Shown piece by piece: positions 15,100-26,097 of a stretch of DNA of 43,404 nucleotides. The notes under the pieces are model-generated. The model saw nothing but the letters and a program-made list of their open reading frames with translations, was not told where the DNA came from and made no database searches. Made by a program: the position numbers and the translations under genes. Within the stretch, counting starts at the first letter, position 1, and every line of letters begins with the position of its first letter. Source of the stretch: Thermoplasmata archaeon (GTDB lineage: Archaea; Thermoplasmatota; Thermoplasmata; Thermoplasmatales; Thermoplasmataceae); the NCBI GenBank assembly GCA_021806295.1, contig JAJZXS010000011.1, forward strand, positions 1 to 43,404, written 5' to 3'.

Positions 15100-16188
15100 A
15101 TGGTCAATGATAAGAACTATATTCCTGAGCCTGAGAAAAGGGCTTTTCTGAAGGGAGCAGGTCTTTCTATCGCAGCTCTGATGGTGGGGGGATTATCTAT
15201 GGAACGTTACGTTGTACCAAGTGACCGGAGCGTACCTGTGATGGATAACTTTCCTCTGGCTGTTCTGGAGGACCCCAGTGGAAACAGGATTACAATATCT
15301 GATGTTATAGAATATGCAGCAGCAAGTCCTACATCAACAAGTACACCCATACTTGTTTTTAATTATCCCTTGCAGGACGAACCTACCTTTTTAATTGTTC
15401 TGAAGAATGTTAAGGTTACAACACCCAATACATCTCCTTCAAGTGGATTTGCCCCAGTATCTCCATCTTCAACTGCTCCCATGGACGGAATCATTTATGT
15501 AAAGAACTATAAAGGGTCTGGAGATAATTATTCTATCCTTGCTCTAAGCGGCATATGCCAGCATCTGGGATGCGTGCCTCCATTTCTGGATTACCACCCA
15601 GGACAGAGTATACCTTTTGAATCCAAGCTTATCGGATATAAACCCGATGCCCCGGGAACACCGGCACAGTGGCCAGAGTACGGTTTAATTTACTGCAAGT
15701 GCCACGGAAGCCAGTACAACCCTGTATGGGGGGGCAGAAACCTTTACAATAATGGTCCTGCATCAAGCCCAGCAAATCATTCTTTGCCGCAGATTATGCT
15801 TGCAACAGATAGTAATGGCTCCAATGGAGGCGGCAATATATATGTTTATGGAATAAATTCAAGCAATGCTGTTATAAGAACGCATCTTAAGTTCCCGGGC
15901 GGGGAAACTTATGGTTCACAGGTTAAAACAGAAGATCTCACAGGCGGGACTGCGATAAGAACTTCCAGAAACCCGACTTCTTATCCATCCACAATGTATA
16001 CTGGAGAAGTTAATAATTCTAGTTCTTCAAATTACAAAAGTCTGGCAACTTCAGCTTTGGAGTTGAATAGCAACAGCAGTGGCGTCATATTATATAGAAC
16101 TACAGTAGTAAGCAACCAAAATGATAGTGCCAATAATTTGAACTGGAAAGGAAGTTTTTCCGGAAATAGCTCTAGTAGGAGCTCGTAG
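15100..16188 (+). CDS. Rieske 2Fe-2S protein with Tat signal/anchor
   Basis: A 362-residue Rieske protein, about twice the size of bacterial ones. The N-terminus has EKRAFLKGAGLSIAALMVGG, a Tat-like signal/anchor with a KR in place of the usual twin arginine (RAFLK core). The 2Fe-2S ligands are in CQHLGC and, 40 residues on, CKCHGS; the second Cys of each pair forms the expected disulfide. The long spacing between the two boxes and a C-terminal Ser/Asn-rich tail of about 100 residues are unusual. The protein should pass electrons in a bc-type complex with the cytochrome b encoded 9 bases downstream. Its folded, exported Fe-S domain needs Tat, and tatA/tatC lie next to it, divergently. Confidence 0.92.
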   Translation: MVNDKNYIPEPEKRAFLKGAGLSIAALMVGGLSMERYVVPSDRSVPVMDNFPLAVLEDPSGNRITISDVIEYAAASPTSTSTPILVFNYPLQDEPTFLIVLKNVKVTTPNTSPSSGFAPVSPSSTAPMDGIIYVKNYKGSGDNYSILALSGICQHLGCVPPFLDYHPGQSIPFESKLIGYKPDAPGTPAQWPEYGLIYCKCHGSQYNPVWGGRNLYNNGPASSPANHSLPQIMLATDSNGSNGGGNIYVYGINSSNAVIRTHLKFPGGETYGSQVKTEDLTGGTAIRTSRNPTSYPSTMYTGEVNNSSSSNYKSLATSALELNSNSSGVILYRTTVVSNQNDSANNLNWKGSFSGNSSSRSS

Positions 16189-16197
16189 GTGAAATAA

Positions 16198-17391
16198 ATG
16201 GAAAAGGCAGAAGCTAATAATTATAATTTAACCGATTTGATGAAGGAAGAAAAAGATCTCCCAGATGGTTCCTATACGTTAGGATTTAAATCAGTAACAA
16301 AAAGAGGCTATAAAATAGATGAATGGACTGGGGCATGGGTTGCAACCGCACTTATTTATCAGATAGTTTCAGGAATAGTCCTGTTCTTTTATTACAGTCA
16401 GGTTGATCCATATCAATCTACCCAGTACATTATATCCGATGTCCCGTTCGGGCATATAATACTGACATCCCATCTTTATATGGCATACGCCATGATAGGG
16501 CTGGTTTATTTCCATATGATGAGGCAGTGGTTTGTTGGCTCATATAAGGGAAAATGGAGGTGGCTACAGTGGATTCTGGGAGTTATTTTATTCCTGCTTA
16601 CAATATTTACGGCTATACTTGGGTACATGCTTGCAAATACTGCAATAGCAATGGCAGCCGTGCATATCGGTTTACTATTTATGCAGAGAAGCGTGCTTGG
16701 CAGAATACTTCCAGGAGCATTCATAAACTGGCTTGAGGCAATACTTATAGGAAATGGAACAACCACAGCTACTTTCTCCCATCTGTTAGCGCTTCATGTG
16801 GCAGTGTTTTCAACGTTGATGTTGGCTCTCTTTGCAGTGCATTTTATGCTATTCGAGAGATCTGGCCTAGCAAGCGAAAAACCAAAGAAGGGGGAAATGA
16901 TACCATGGTTTCCCACAAACCTACTCTATGCAATGTTCTCCGGAATTGTAATGGTGGGAGTAATACTATTGATATCAGCTGCATTCCCACAACAGCTAAC
17001 ACTTGCATACGGTTCTCTTGCCTACGGAACATTTCCAGTTCCTGACTGGTACATAACACCTGTTTACAAACTAATGGATGTGGCAGGTTACGGTTTGAGC
17101 ACAGGAGGAGTTCCTCTGATAATAGGTATGCTTGTATTCATACTTATACTACCCTTCATAGACAGATACCATAATAAGGGAGTGCTGGAAAGGCCATGGA
17201 TTACTGCATTTGGAATATTTATGCTTATTGGACTGGCTGTCATGACAGTATGGGGATATTCGCAACCGGGGCTTAGCCAGACAAGGCTAATGACAATGTA
17301 CCTGTGGTGGTCTATAACCTTCATATCATTTATAACAGTATATGCTATGAGATTCGCAAAAAGGGATGGTGAGGCAAATGAAAGTAACTAA
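16198..17391 (+). CDS. Cytochrome b (b6/bc-type) of a Rieske complex
   Basis: A 397-residue di-haem cytochrome b. Haem ligand pairs are visible: SHLYMAYAMIGLVYFH has His-x13-His, and LHVAVFSTLMLALFAVH has His-x14-His, the spacing of the b6 type. At least eight hydrophobic segments follow, among them the quinol-site region PDWYITPVYKLMD (the PEW-like motif is PDW here). It carries electrons from quinol to the Rieske protein and across the membrane. A strong GGTGAAATAA ribosome site precedes the ATG. It is the second gene of the locus; a small membrane gene follows, overlapping by 14 bases. Confidence 0.94.
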   Translation: MEKAEANNYNLTDLMKEEKDLPDGSYTLGFKSVTKRGYKIDEWTGAWVATALIYQIVSGIVLFFYYSQVDPYQSTQYIISDVPFGHIILTSHLYMAYAMIGLVYFHMMRQWFVGSYKGKWRWLQWILGVILFLLTIFTAILGYMLANTAIAMAAVHIGLLFMQRSVLGRILPGAFINWLEAILIGNGTTTATFSHLLALHVAVFSTLMLALFAVHFMLFERSGLASEKPKKGEMIPWFPTNLLYAMFSGIVMVGVILLISAAFPQQLTLAYGSLAYGTFPVPDWYITPVYKLMDVAGYGLSTGGVPLIIGMLVFILILPFIDRYHNKGVLERPWITAFGIFMLIGLAVMTVWGYSQPGLSQTRLMTMYLWWSITFISFITVYAMRFAKRDGEANESN

Positions 17392-17572
17392 TATTGTTTA
17401 CCTGATAGGCATACTGCAACTTGTTGTTGTGGATCCTATAATGTGGTATATTACCCAGGAGTATCCATTTAAATATGAAAGTCTCTGGGCAGTAGTGCTT
17501 GTAATTAATTTATTCATGTTCGCAGCGATTATTTTTTTAATGCTGCAGAGAACAATAAAGGCGAGGGTTTAA
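17378..17572 (+). CDS. Small two-helix membrane protein, cytochrome b locus
   Basis: A 64-residue protein with two hydrophobic segments (IVYLIGILQLVVVDPIMWYI and AVVLVINLFMFAAIIFLML) and a short basic tail. The ATG at 17378 was chosen because GGTGAGG lies just upstream; an in-frame ATG at 17366 is too far into cytochrome b. It overlaps the end of that gene by 14 bases and is followed after 1 base by another small membrane gene, so it is likely an accessory subunit of the quinol-oxidising complex or of a terminal oxidase. I recognise no family. Confidence 0.7.
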   Translation: MKVTNIVYLIGILQLVVVDPIMWYITQEYPFKYESLWAVVLVINLFMFAAIIFLMLQRTIKARV

Positions 17573-17573
17573 A

Positions 17574-17912
17574 ATGGATAAAAAATCTATATATCTATAT
17601 TATTATTCGATGATAATTTACCTGTTTGGCAGCGTGCCATTTATCCTGTATGCGGTATTAATCAAACCCATAGGGGCAATGTACCATGAAAATCCTTCTA
17701 CCATGGTATCCCCCGTGTTCGGAAACTTTGCCGTCTATGAGGAGGGGTTGCTTGTAATAACACTGGTACTTGTTATAATATCAATAATACTGTATGCTAT
17801 TTCTCTGGGACATAATAGATCCAGAAATGGCAAGATTTCGTCGAGGACCGTGATTGCACCGATACTTCTGTATATATTCACATTTGCTGTTATAGGGGTG
17901 GCTTTAATATGA
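17574..17912 (+). CDS. Small three-helix membrane protein, cytochrome b locus
   Basis: A 112-residue protein with three hydrophobic segments: about 9-30 (YYSMIIYLFGSVPFILYAVLI), 58-76 (LLVITLVLVIISIILYAIS) and 92-112 (VIAPILLYIFTFAVIGVALI). Between helices 1 and 2 a loop (GAMYHENPSTMVSPVFGNFAVYEE) could face the outside. No conserved metal ligands are clear. The TGA overlaps the next ATG. It is translated as part of the Rieske/cytochrome b operon and was probably kept for an interaction with it. I do not recognise a family. Confidence 0.68.
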   Translation: MDKKSIYLYYYSMIIYLFGSVPFILYAVLIKPIGAMYHENPSTMVSPVFGNFAVYEEGLLVITLVLVIISIILYAISLGHNRSRNGKISSRTVIAPILLYIFTFAVIGVALI

Positions 17913-18133
17913 TGAGAGAGAAATTTGATAAAATGAGAAAAAGTTCGAAGTATATGATGGTGACAGGAATTATATTTCTTATAATTTCAATTCCCACATT
18001 TCTGGATTACAGTGCATTTCCGACTATTAATTCCCAGATAGGGCCACATCAGATTTCCAGCTGGATATCTTTCTTCTTCACATTTGTCGGATTTGTACTG
18101 CTGGTAATGGCTTTCGGGCAGGAAGATATGTGA
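17909..18133 (+). CDS. Small two-helix membrane protein, cytochrome b locus
   Basis: A 74-residue protein with a basic cytoplasmic N-terminus (MMREKFDKMRKSSK) and two hydrophobic segments, YMMVTGIIFLIISIPTFL and ISFFFTFVGFVLLVMAFG, separated by a short loop DYSAFPTINSQIGPHQISSW. It overlaps the preceding gene by 4 bases (ATGA) and is the last gene of the Rieske/cytochrome b operon. No known family is evident. Together with its two neighbours it forms a set of three uncharacterised small membrane proteins. Confidence 0.65.
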   Translation: MMREKFDKMRKSSKYMMVTGIIFLIISIPTFLDYSAFPTINSQIGPHQISSWISFFFTFVGFVLLVMAFGQEDM

Positions 18134-18237
18134 ATAATTTTATTATATTTAAAAACTTATTATATTCCTCGAAATGGAGATAAATGTTATTTTATAATCT
18201 GGAAATTAATTTTATTGCCAGGGTATATTGCTTGATT

Positions 18238-19017
18238 TTAGTTTTTTCTGCCAATTTCCTGGGCCTTTCTATATGAACCCAGTACAGCATTTGCAATAGC
18301 AGTTCTGACGTTGGCCTTTTCCATTTCGTATATACCTGTGACTGTTGTGCCCCCGGGAGTCATTACTTCGTCCCTGAGATCTGATGCGGATATGCCCCTT
18401 TCCCTCATTAGCTGCATTGTATTTATAAAGGTATCAATTACAAGGTCTGTTGCCTGCTGTCTCGGTATTCCCGCCAGTATTCCAGCATTTATCATGGAAT
18501 CTGCCATGATTGCAACGAAGGCTGGGCCACTACCACTCAACCCGGTAACAGCGTCCATATTAGACTCCTCAACTTTCACATAGGATCCGAATCCTGCAAG
18601 GATCTTTTTCATCAGTTCGATCTCTTTATTATCAAGATTTTTATAACTGTATGCAGTAACGGACTTCTGTACAAGCATGGGTATACTTGGCATTGCCCTG
18701 GCAATATGTGATTCCTTCAGCCTTTCCTGCATATGGTTAAGTGTCACACCTGCCATGAAGGATATTACAAGCTTATTTCTGGATGCTGCCTGTATTTCCT
18801 CCATCACAGAATCTGATATGCCCGGTTTTATGGTGAGGAGTATTACCTCTGCATTCTTCGCGTTGTCAACATTGTTATCAAAGATTTGAAATCTTTCATT
18901 ATTCCATTTTTTTAATTTTTCAAATGAACCTGAACTCAGGGATACGCTGAAATCATTCTTTATGCCCTCTGCTATAGATTTACCAACTGTGCCTGCACCT
19001 ATTATTGCAACTTTCAT
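18238..19017 (-). CDS. proC: Pyrroline-5-carboxylate reductase
   Basis: A 259-residue ProC, which reduces pyrroline-5-carboxylate to proline with NAD(P)H. The N-terminus carries the Rossmann motif GAGTVGKSIAEG; NAEVILLTIKPG and VISFMAGVTL follow. The C-terminal signature is clear: ESNMDAVTGLSGSGPAFVAI, then ATDLVIDTF and LRDEVMTPGGTTVTGIYEME. Length is normal for the family. It ends convergently to the small membrane protein operon, with about 104 bp between, and its 5' side faces the membrane protein gene at 19151 across 133 bp. It is monocistronic. Confidence 0.95.
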   Translation of the reverse strand: MKVAIIGAGTVGKSIAEGIKNDFSVSLSSGSFEKLKKWNNERFQIFDNNVDNAKNAEVILLTIKPGISDSVMEEIQAASRNKLVISFMAGVTLNHMQERLKESHIARAMPSIPMLVQKSVTAYSYKNLDNKEIELMKKILAGFGSYVKVEESNMDAVTGLSGSGPAFVAIMADSMINAGILAGIPRQQATDLVIDTFINTMQLMRERGISASDLRDEVMTPGGTTVTGIYEMEKANVRTAIANAVLGSYRKAQEIGRKN

Positions 19018-19150
19018 AATTTATAATTACAGTATATTATATTATTGTTTATGCAGTGATTTTTTCCAGCCAAAATATGAAGGCCTATGAGGTATCTCAA
19101 ATGGCAGAATCTATGAAAAATATTAATAACTTCATTTCCCATTAAATTTT

Positions 19151-19522
19151 ATGTCATTGCTCTTTGATATAATTGCATTGCTGATAGCCATTGTAATAAT
19201 TTCCCTGCCAGCCTACGCGGCCTCACTTATTGTTGTTCATAAATCTACTGCAAATTTCGGAAATGCCATTGTAGTAACTCTCCTTACACCCATAATAATT
19301 ATATTCTTCTCTCTGGGGCTTCACTTTGTTTTTGCGCCTCTGGCAGCCCTGGGAAGCCTCCTTGCATTTATAATAACACTGGTGATACTTTTATATGTGT
19401 ACAGCATCATTTACGATATCAGCATAGGCAGAAGCTTTGTTCTAGCAATAGTTGAAATAATAATATGGTTCATATTCTTCTTCATAACCGGAATCCTGGT
19501 TGCACTCCCGGGAATAATATAA
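19151..19522 (+). CDS. Small four-helix membrane protein of unknown function
   Basis: I do not recognise this 123-residue protein. It is almost entirely hydrophobic: segments at about 1-24 (LFDIIALLIAIVIISLPAYAAS), 37-58 (AIVVTLLTPIIIIFFSLGLHFV), 60-83 (PLAALGSLLAFIITLVILLYVY) and 95-120 (VLAIVEIIIWFIFFFITGILVAL). It has few charged residues and no obvious ligand-binding motif. It diverges from proC and converges with hom, leaving 2 bases, and is probably a single-gene unit. Confidence 0.62.
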   Translation: MSLLFDIIALLIAIVIISLPAYAASLIVVHKSTANFGNAIVVTLLTPIIIIFFSLGLHFVFAPLAALGSLLAFIITLVILLYVYSIIYDISIGRSFVLAIVEIIIWFIFFFITGILVALPGII

Positions 19523-19524
19523 AA

Positions 19525-20508
19525 TTATGAAAGAAGCAGAATATCATTGACAACCTGGGCTGCTGTTTCCAGCGGGCCATCGTGCTTTTCAAAAACCGTA
19601 AGATCATCATTATTGTCGGTTCTCTCCAGGTATCCCATAGAAAGTGAATCCATAGAAGCCACAGGATCTTCCTGCTTTATGGTAAATATTTTAGATTCTA
19701 CAACTGGATCTTTCCCGCCGGTTATATGGGAAAGTACACGGTAAACTTCTCCGGAATTTTTCATATAGTTGATATCCTTTATATTATCAATGCCCTCATA
19801 TGCCACATCTTTCAGTGTATAATCCTTCCCGAGGAGTGCGTTGGCGATGATCACCGTTTTTCTGGCGCCATCAAGGCCATTTGTGTCATCACGGTAATCA
19901 GTTTCGGCTATTCCCATGTTCTGTGCTGTTTTTATAGCCTCATGGAAATCAACTCCGGCGATCATCTGATTCAAAACAAAATTTATTGTGGAACTTACCT
20001 GCCCCCTGAATTCCAGGAGTTTTGATGATTTTAAAGAATATTTATTCAGGTTAAAAAGGGGAACACCCCCTCCCACAGAGGATTCGTAAAGTATTTTTTT
20101 CCTGTTTTTCAGTGATGATTCCATAATCTCGTTCCAGTGCAGTGCCAGAGGTGCCTTGTTGGATGTCACAACATGCTTTCCGGCCTCAAATGCACCGGTA
20201 TACATTTTCATTCCTGCTATCCCATCCTTTGTTGCAGGTGACATATCAACTATTATATCTGAATGCAGAGAATAAATTTCATCCATGCCTATAACCTCGG
20301 CAACCTCATCAAGTTCTTTTCTCTCCTTGTACATGAGTACCTTATCCAGATTTAAACCATTCTTGTCATAAATAGTATTTCTTGAATCAGAAACAGATAT
20401 TACCCTTATATCTGCATTGAATTTAGACTTAAAATATTCATGATTTTCATTTAAAATGCCAACTACTGCCTTTCCTATGTGACCCAACCCCACAAGAGAA
20501 ATATCCAT
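19525..20508 (-). CDS. hom: Homoserine dehydrogenase
   Basis: A 327-residue NAD(P)-dependent homoserine dehydrogenase, which reduces aspartate semialdehyde to homoserine on the way to Thr and Met. The N-terminus is a Rossmann fold (LVGLGHIGKAVVGIL). The substrate domain has TSNKAPLALHW (catalytic region, Lys in SNK), SSVGGGVPLF (the conserved GGGxP), GQVSSTINFVLNQM and TDYRDDTNGLDGARKTVIIANALLG, with the conserved D-x-x-G-x-D-x-x-R-K pattern (NGLDGARK). No ACT domain follows, so feedback control through this subunit is unlikely. It is monocistronic, convergent with the gene at 19151. Confidence 0.95.
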   Translation of the reverse strand: MDISLVGLGHIGKAVVGILNENHEYFKSKFNADIRVISVSDSRNTIYDKNGLNLDKVLMYKERKELDEVAEVIGMDEIYSLHSDIIVDMSPATKDGIAGMKMYTGAFEAGKHVVTSNKAPLALHWNEIMESSLKNRKKILYESSVGGGVPLFNLNKYSLKSSKLLEFRGQVSSTINFVLNQMIAGVDFHEAIKTAQNMGIAETDYRDDTNGLDGARKTVIIANALLGKDYTLKDVAYEGIDNIKDINYMKNSGEVYRVLSHITGGKDPVVESKIFTIKQEDPVASMDSLSMGYLERTDNNDDLTVFEKHDGPLETAAQVVNDILLLS

Positions 20509-20621
20509 GGTTGCTGATTATTACTTATTTTATAAAACTTATTATACAGTTTTATAAAAAAATCAGATAAATTTTATATTCCAGGTAGGTTCAAAAAAAT
20601 TAATTTAAAATGCTAAAAAAT

Positions 20622-22997
20622 TCACAGCACGGATGCTGCCACTACCTGGTCATTGTCATCAACATTGATAAGTTTAACCCCGGAGGTTACTCTCGACTGA
20701 ATCCTGATTTCATCAGAGTTGAGCCTTATTGTTTTATTGTTTCTTGTTACAATAAGAACCTCCTGGCCGTCCTGAACAGGTATGGCAGTAACCAGAGAAC
20801 CGGTTCTCTCACTTTCCTTGAATATTAAATTGCCAGAAGTTCCTCTGTGGTGTATTGAGAAATCAGTTATCGAGGTCCTTTTACCGAGCCCATTCTCTGT
20901 TATGCTCATGACTGTATCGTTATCATCCACCATGAAGGAGTTGATTACTTCAGCACCGTTTAATTTCATTGATTTTACACCACGTGATGCACGGCCCGTT
21001 ACAGATACCTCATCACTGAGAAATACAGCAGCCTTATTATTTGATGCGGCCACAAATATTTTCGATGGCTTTTCCAGATCCATTACAGAAACAACTTCAT
21101 CCTGGTCATCCAGCTTTATTATCTTGAGCCCTGATTCACGCATATCCAGTATCTCCTTTACAGGAGTTTTTTTGATGAACCCCTTCTTGGTTACTATGAT
21201 CAGGTGATTTTTAGAACTTTCAGGGGACTTCATTATCTGCCTGATTTTTTCGTTTTCTCCCATTTTCAGGAAGGTCCCCCCGATGCTTCCAAGAGACGTA
21301 CGGGATTTCTTTTCTATTGTGTATGCCTTGGCTTTCAGTACCCTGCCGGTGTTGGTGAAGAAGTATATCATGTCATGGGACATGCATGAAAGTATGCTCC
21401 TTACAGTATCCTCCTTCCTGGTGGCAGTTATTGTGCCCTTACCTCCCCTTCTCTGGACATTGTATTCCTCAGTTGAAACCCTTTTGATCAGCCCGTTTTC
21501 GCTCAGTATCATTATTGATTCTTCGTTAGGTATGAGATCCTCGTCATTCCTTGAATTAATGTCCCTGTTAAGTATTCCGGTTCTTCTTTCATCGCCGAAC
21601 TGCTTTTTTATCTCCAGCGTTTCCTGCTTTAATACATCACGCCTTGCGGAATCGTTATTTATAATCTGATTCAGCCTTGCTATATTTTCCTTAATGCTTA
21701 CCAGTTCCTCATTTATCTTCCTTATTTCAAGGCCTGTTAACCTCTGTAATCTCATGTCCAGTATTGCAACAGCCTGCTTTTCAGAAAGACTTAGCTGGGA
21801 CATCAATGAGGTTCTGGCTATCTCAGCGTTATCAGATGACTTTATTATTTTTATTACCAGATCAATATTCTGCAGGGCTATGGCCAGGCCTGCAAGTATA
21901 TGCTCCCTGTCCAGCAATCTGTTGACGTCGTAAATTGAACGCTTCTTTATTATATCTAGCCTGAAATCAATGAAGCCAAGAATCATTTCATCCAGGGTCA
22001 TTACCTTGGGCTCGTTGTTGAGAAGGACAAGGTTGTTTACACCTATTGTAGTTTCCAGGGGAGTGTGTTCATATAGCTGGTTGATTGTAAGTCCCTTGCT
22101 ATCTTCATTTTTAACCTTTATAACAACCCTGATTCCATTCCTGTCGCTTTCATCTCTTATATCAGAAATATTGTTGATTACCCCATTCTTAACCTGTTCA
22201 GCTACGTTCTGTATATATAATGCCTTATTGACGCCGTATGGCAATGTTTTTATGATTATCTTTTTCTTTTCTGTATCGTCTATTTCACCCTGGCAGAAAA
22301 CCTTGCCGTGGCCCGTCCTGTATATATTCAGAAGGTCAGAATTACGGTAAATGACTCCACCGCCCGGGAAATCTGGGCCTTTTACAAATTTCAGCAAATC
22401 TTCAACATTGCAACCGGGATTATCGATAGCATACATAATTGCATCAGAAACCTCTGTCAGGTTGTGGGGCACCATATTTGTAGCCATTCCAACGGCAATG
22501 CCAGATGTGCCGTTTATAAGAAGCTGTGGAATTCTTGAGGGGAAATATACAGGCTCATCCAGGGAACCGTCAAAGTTGGGGCTGAAGGGGACTGTTTCCT
22601 TTTCTATGTCCCGTACCATTTCCTCAGCCATTCTTCCCAGCCTGGCCTCTGTGTACCTCATTGCTGCAGGTGCATCCCCGTCAATGGACCCAAAGTTGCC
22701 CTGGCCATCTATCAATGTATATCTCAATGAAAAATCCTGGGCCATCCTTGCCAGTGCCTCATATATTGATGAATCACCGTGTGGATGGTATTTACCCATG
22801 GTTTCTCCTATGATACGGGCTGATTTTTTGTATGGTTTATCGTGGGTAACGCCAAGCTCAAACATAGAATATATTATCCTTCTCTGAACAGGCTTTAATC
22901 CATCACGAAAATCCGGTATGGCTCTGCTGACAATTACACTCATTGCATAATCTAGATATGATGTTTTGATTTCTTCTTCAATCGGTCTAAGTAACAT
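20622..22997 (-). CDS. gyrA: DNA gyrase subunit A (bacterial type)
   Basis: A 791-residue GyrA. The active-site tyrosine Y115 lies in AAMRYTEARL, the helix-turn-helix before it has GMATNMVPHNL downstream, and the C-terminal beta-pinwheel region carries a full GyrA box, QRRGGKG at 515-521, required for negative supercoiling by wrapping DNA. Gyrase of bacterial origin is known in the Thermoplasmatales and related euryarchaea. The ATG follows GGTGAAATAA, a good ribosome site, and gyrB ends 9 bases before it, so gyrB-gyrA is one operon in that order. It forms an A2B2 complex with the gyrB product. Confidence 0.97.
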   Translation of the reverse strand: MLLRPIEEEIKTSYLDYAMSVIVSRAIPDFRDGLKPVQRRIIYSMFELGVTHDKPYKKSARIIGETMGKYHPHGDSSIYEALARMAQDFSLRYTLIDGQGNFGSIDGDAPAAMRYTEARLGRMAEEMVRDIEKETVPFSPNFDGSLDEPVYFPSRIPQLLINGTSGIAVGMATNMVPHNLTEVSDAIMYAIDNPGCNVEDLLKFVKGPDFPGGGVIYRNSDLLNIYRTGHGKVFCQGEIDDTEKKKIIIKTLPYGVNKALYIQNVAEQVKNGVINNISDIRDESDRNGIRVVIKVKNEDSKGLTINQLYEHTPLETTIGVNNLVLLNNEPKVMTLDEMILGFIDFRLDIIKKRSIYDVNRLLDREHILAGLAIALQNIDLVIKIIKSSDNAEIARTSLMSQLSLSEKQAVAILDMRLQRLTGLEIRKINEELVSIKENIARLNQIINNDSARRDVLKQETLEIKKQFGDERRTGILNRDINSRNDEDLIPNEESIMILSENGLIKRVSTEEYNVQRRGGKGTITATRKEDTVRSILSCMSHDMIYFFTNTGRVLKAKAYTIEKKSRTSLGSIGGTFLKMGENEKIRQIMKSPESSKNHLIIVTKKGFIKKTPVKEILDMRESGLKIIKLDDQDEVVSVMDLEKPSKIFVAASNNKAAVFLSDEVSVTGRASRGVKSMKLNGAEVINSFMVDDNDTVMSITENGLGKRTSITDFSIHHRGTSGNLIFKESERTGSLVTAIPVQDGQEVLIVTRNNKTIRLNSDEIRIQSRVTSGVKLINVDDNDQVVAASVL

Positions 22998-23006
22998 TTA
23001 TTTCAC

Positions 23007-24977
<1,971 letters not shown>

Positions 24978-25068
24978 TTATAAGGTTTATGTCCGGATCA
25001 AGATATCCAGCAAAATTATTGATTTTTCTGGACAGAAAAATGTTTTATCGGTTAATCAATAGTGATAA

Positions 25069-25761
25069 ATGGATTATATTATTTCAAATGGCTGGAATAT
25101 AGAAACTGGAATTTTCACCGGAAAAAATCCCGATGAGTACGTAAAAAAAATCCTTGAAGTGAATAGCAAGGATGCCATGTATGAAAGCCGGAGCGTGAGA
25201 CTGAAATTCAGGCATAAATTTCATGGAGTTAAATATTTGCCATTACTGCATGATTCAATTAATAATGTAGATTACCTGTCCCTGGGGTTTGTATATGATA
25301 GTTACGGGCATCTGGGTTTCAACAGAATAGAGGTAAGAAACAGAAAAGCCTATATTTTTATTGCTGATAAAAACTATTTTTCTGGTAAAGAGGGAAATGT
25401 AAGGGTCAGAATATTCAACACATGCTCGGTCAAGCACATTCTTGCAGCCTCGGTCCACATGGAGGATAAGATAAAATTTCTTATGAATTATGATAATAAT
25501 AACATCTATTATAACAAAATTATTCCTGAAGACTGTGCTTTTATTATAGATGCCGAAATATCAAGGGAAACTGAATCATTCCGGGAGACTATTTCCTTTG
25601 GGAAGGAGATTATTAATAGAACAATGGTTTACAATAGATTGAAAATTTTCAGATTCAGCTTCAATGAAAAACACTGCTGTGGAATTATTCAGGGTGGTTA
25701 TGACCATTTATTTCTTTATAAAGTTGCTGTGAAACTTGGAACAGACACAGGGAAAGTTTAA
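25069..25761 (+). CDS. Uncharacterised 230-residue protein
   Basis: I recognise no family. The product is soluble, with mixed strands and helices and many aromatic residues. It has a possible beta-sandwich middle section (VDYLSLGFVYDSYGHLGFNRIEVRNRKAYIFI in pieces) and a long block of asparagines (about 143-147, NYDNNNIYYN). There are four scattered cysteines (NTCS, EDCA, HCCG), of which HCCG near the C-terminus is the most striking. The gene diverges from gyrB across 118 bp and converges with the small gene at 25763, one base apart. The ATG is about 25 bases after a TATA-like TTTTATCGG, consistent with leaderless transcription. Confidence 0.6.
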   Translation: MDYIISNGWNIETGIFTGKNPDEYVKKILEVNSKDAMYESRSVRLKFRHKFHGVKYLPLLHDSINNVDYLSLGFVYDSYGHLGFNRIEVRNRKAYIFIADKNYFSGKEGNVRVRIFNTCSVKHILAASVHMEDKIKFLMNYDNNNIYYNKIIPEDCAFIIDAEISRETESFRETISFGKEIINRTMVYNRLKIFRFSFNEKHCCGIIQGGYDHLFLYKVAVKLGTDTGKV

Positions 25762-25762
25762 A

Positions 25763-26002
25763 TTATTTTCTAATAATCAATTTCTTTTCGTTACCCTCAT
25801 CTTTGTAATCCGAAAGTTTTAATTTTGCTGCACTTACCAGCTGTCCAAATTTTTCAGGGTTGAATGGGAACTTTTCAGATAGGAAGATTACACTGATTTC
25901 TTCTCCATCATCAAGGTCAAAATAAAGACCCTTTAAATAGGCTTTCAGATAGTTTTCCGGGTCACCTCCACATATAACGTTTCTCTGGTCATCTGTTTTC
26001 AT
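25763..26002 (-). CDS. Small uncharacterised acidic protein
   Basis: A 79-residue soluble protein: an N-terminal helix region ENYLKAYLKGLYFD, a strand EEISVIFLSEKFPF, a helix FNPEKFGQLVSAAKLKLSDY and a final basic strand KKLIIRK. The helix/strand alternation resembles a small alpha/beta domain but no motif identifies it. It converges with the gene at 25069, one base apart, and is likely single-gene. It faces the AT-rich gap 26003-26364. Confidence 0.55.
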   Translation of the reverse strand: MKTDDQRNVICGGDPENYLKAYLKGLYFDLDDGEEISVIFLSEKFPFNPEKFGQLVSAAKLKLSDYKDEGNEKKLIIRK

Positions 26003-26081
26003 AATTCAGATATTACAACTTAGAACTTATGATTTTTTGTTTTTAATATATGAATAATATCCATGCTCACTGTTGAAGCTG

Positions 26082-26097
26082 TTATCCACGTGGATAA
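26082..26097. promoter_or_regulatory. 16-bp perfect palindrome
   Basis: TTATCCACGTGGATAA equals its own reverse complement over all 16 bases. It lies 80 bp upstream of the small gene at 25763 and about 270 bp upstream of the permease start. It could be a regulator binding site; nothing shows which gene it would serve. Confidence 0.4.

Noticed and set aside
17366-17377. Upstream ATG for the small gene after cytochrome b
   Set aside because: The ribosome site GGTGAGG lies after this ATG, so the start at 17378 is better.
22351-22887. A 178-codon open frame on the plus strand
   Set aside because: It lies wholly antisense to gyrA, whose motifs are intact there.
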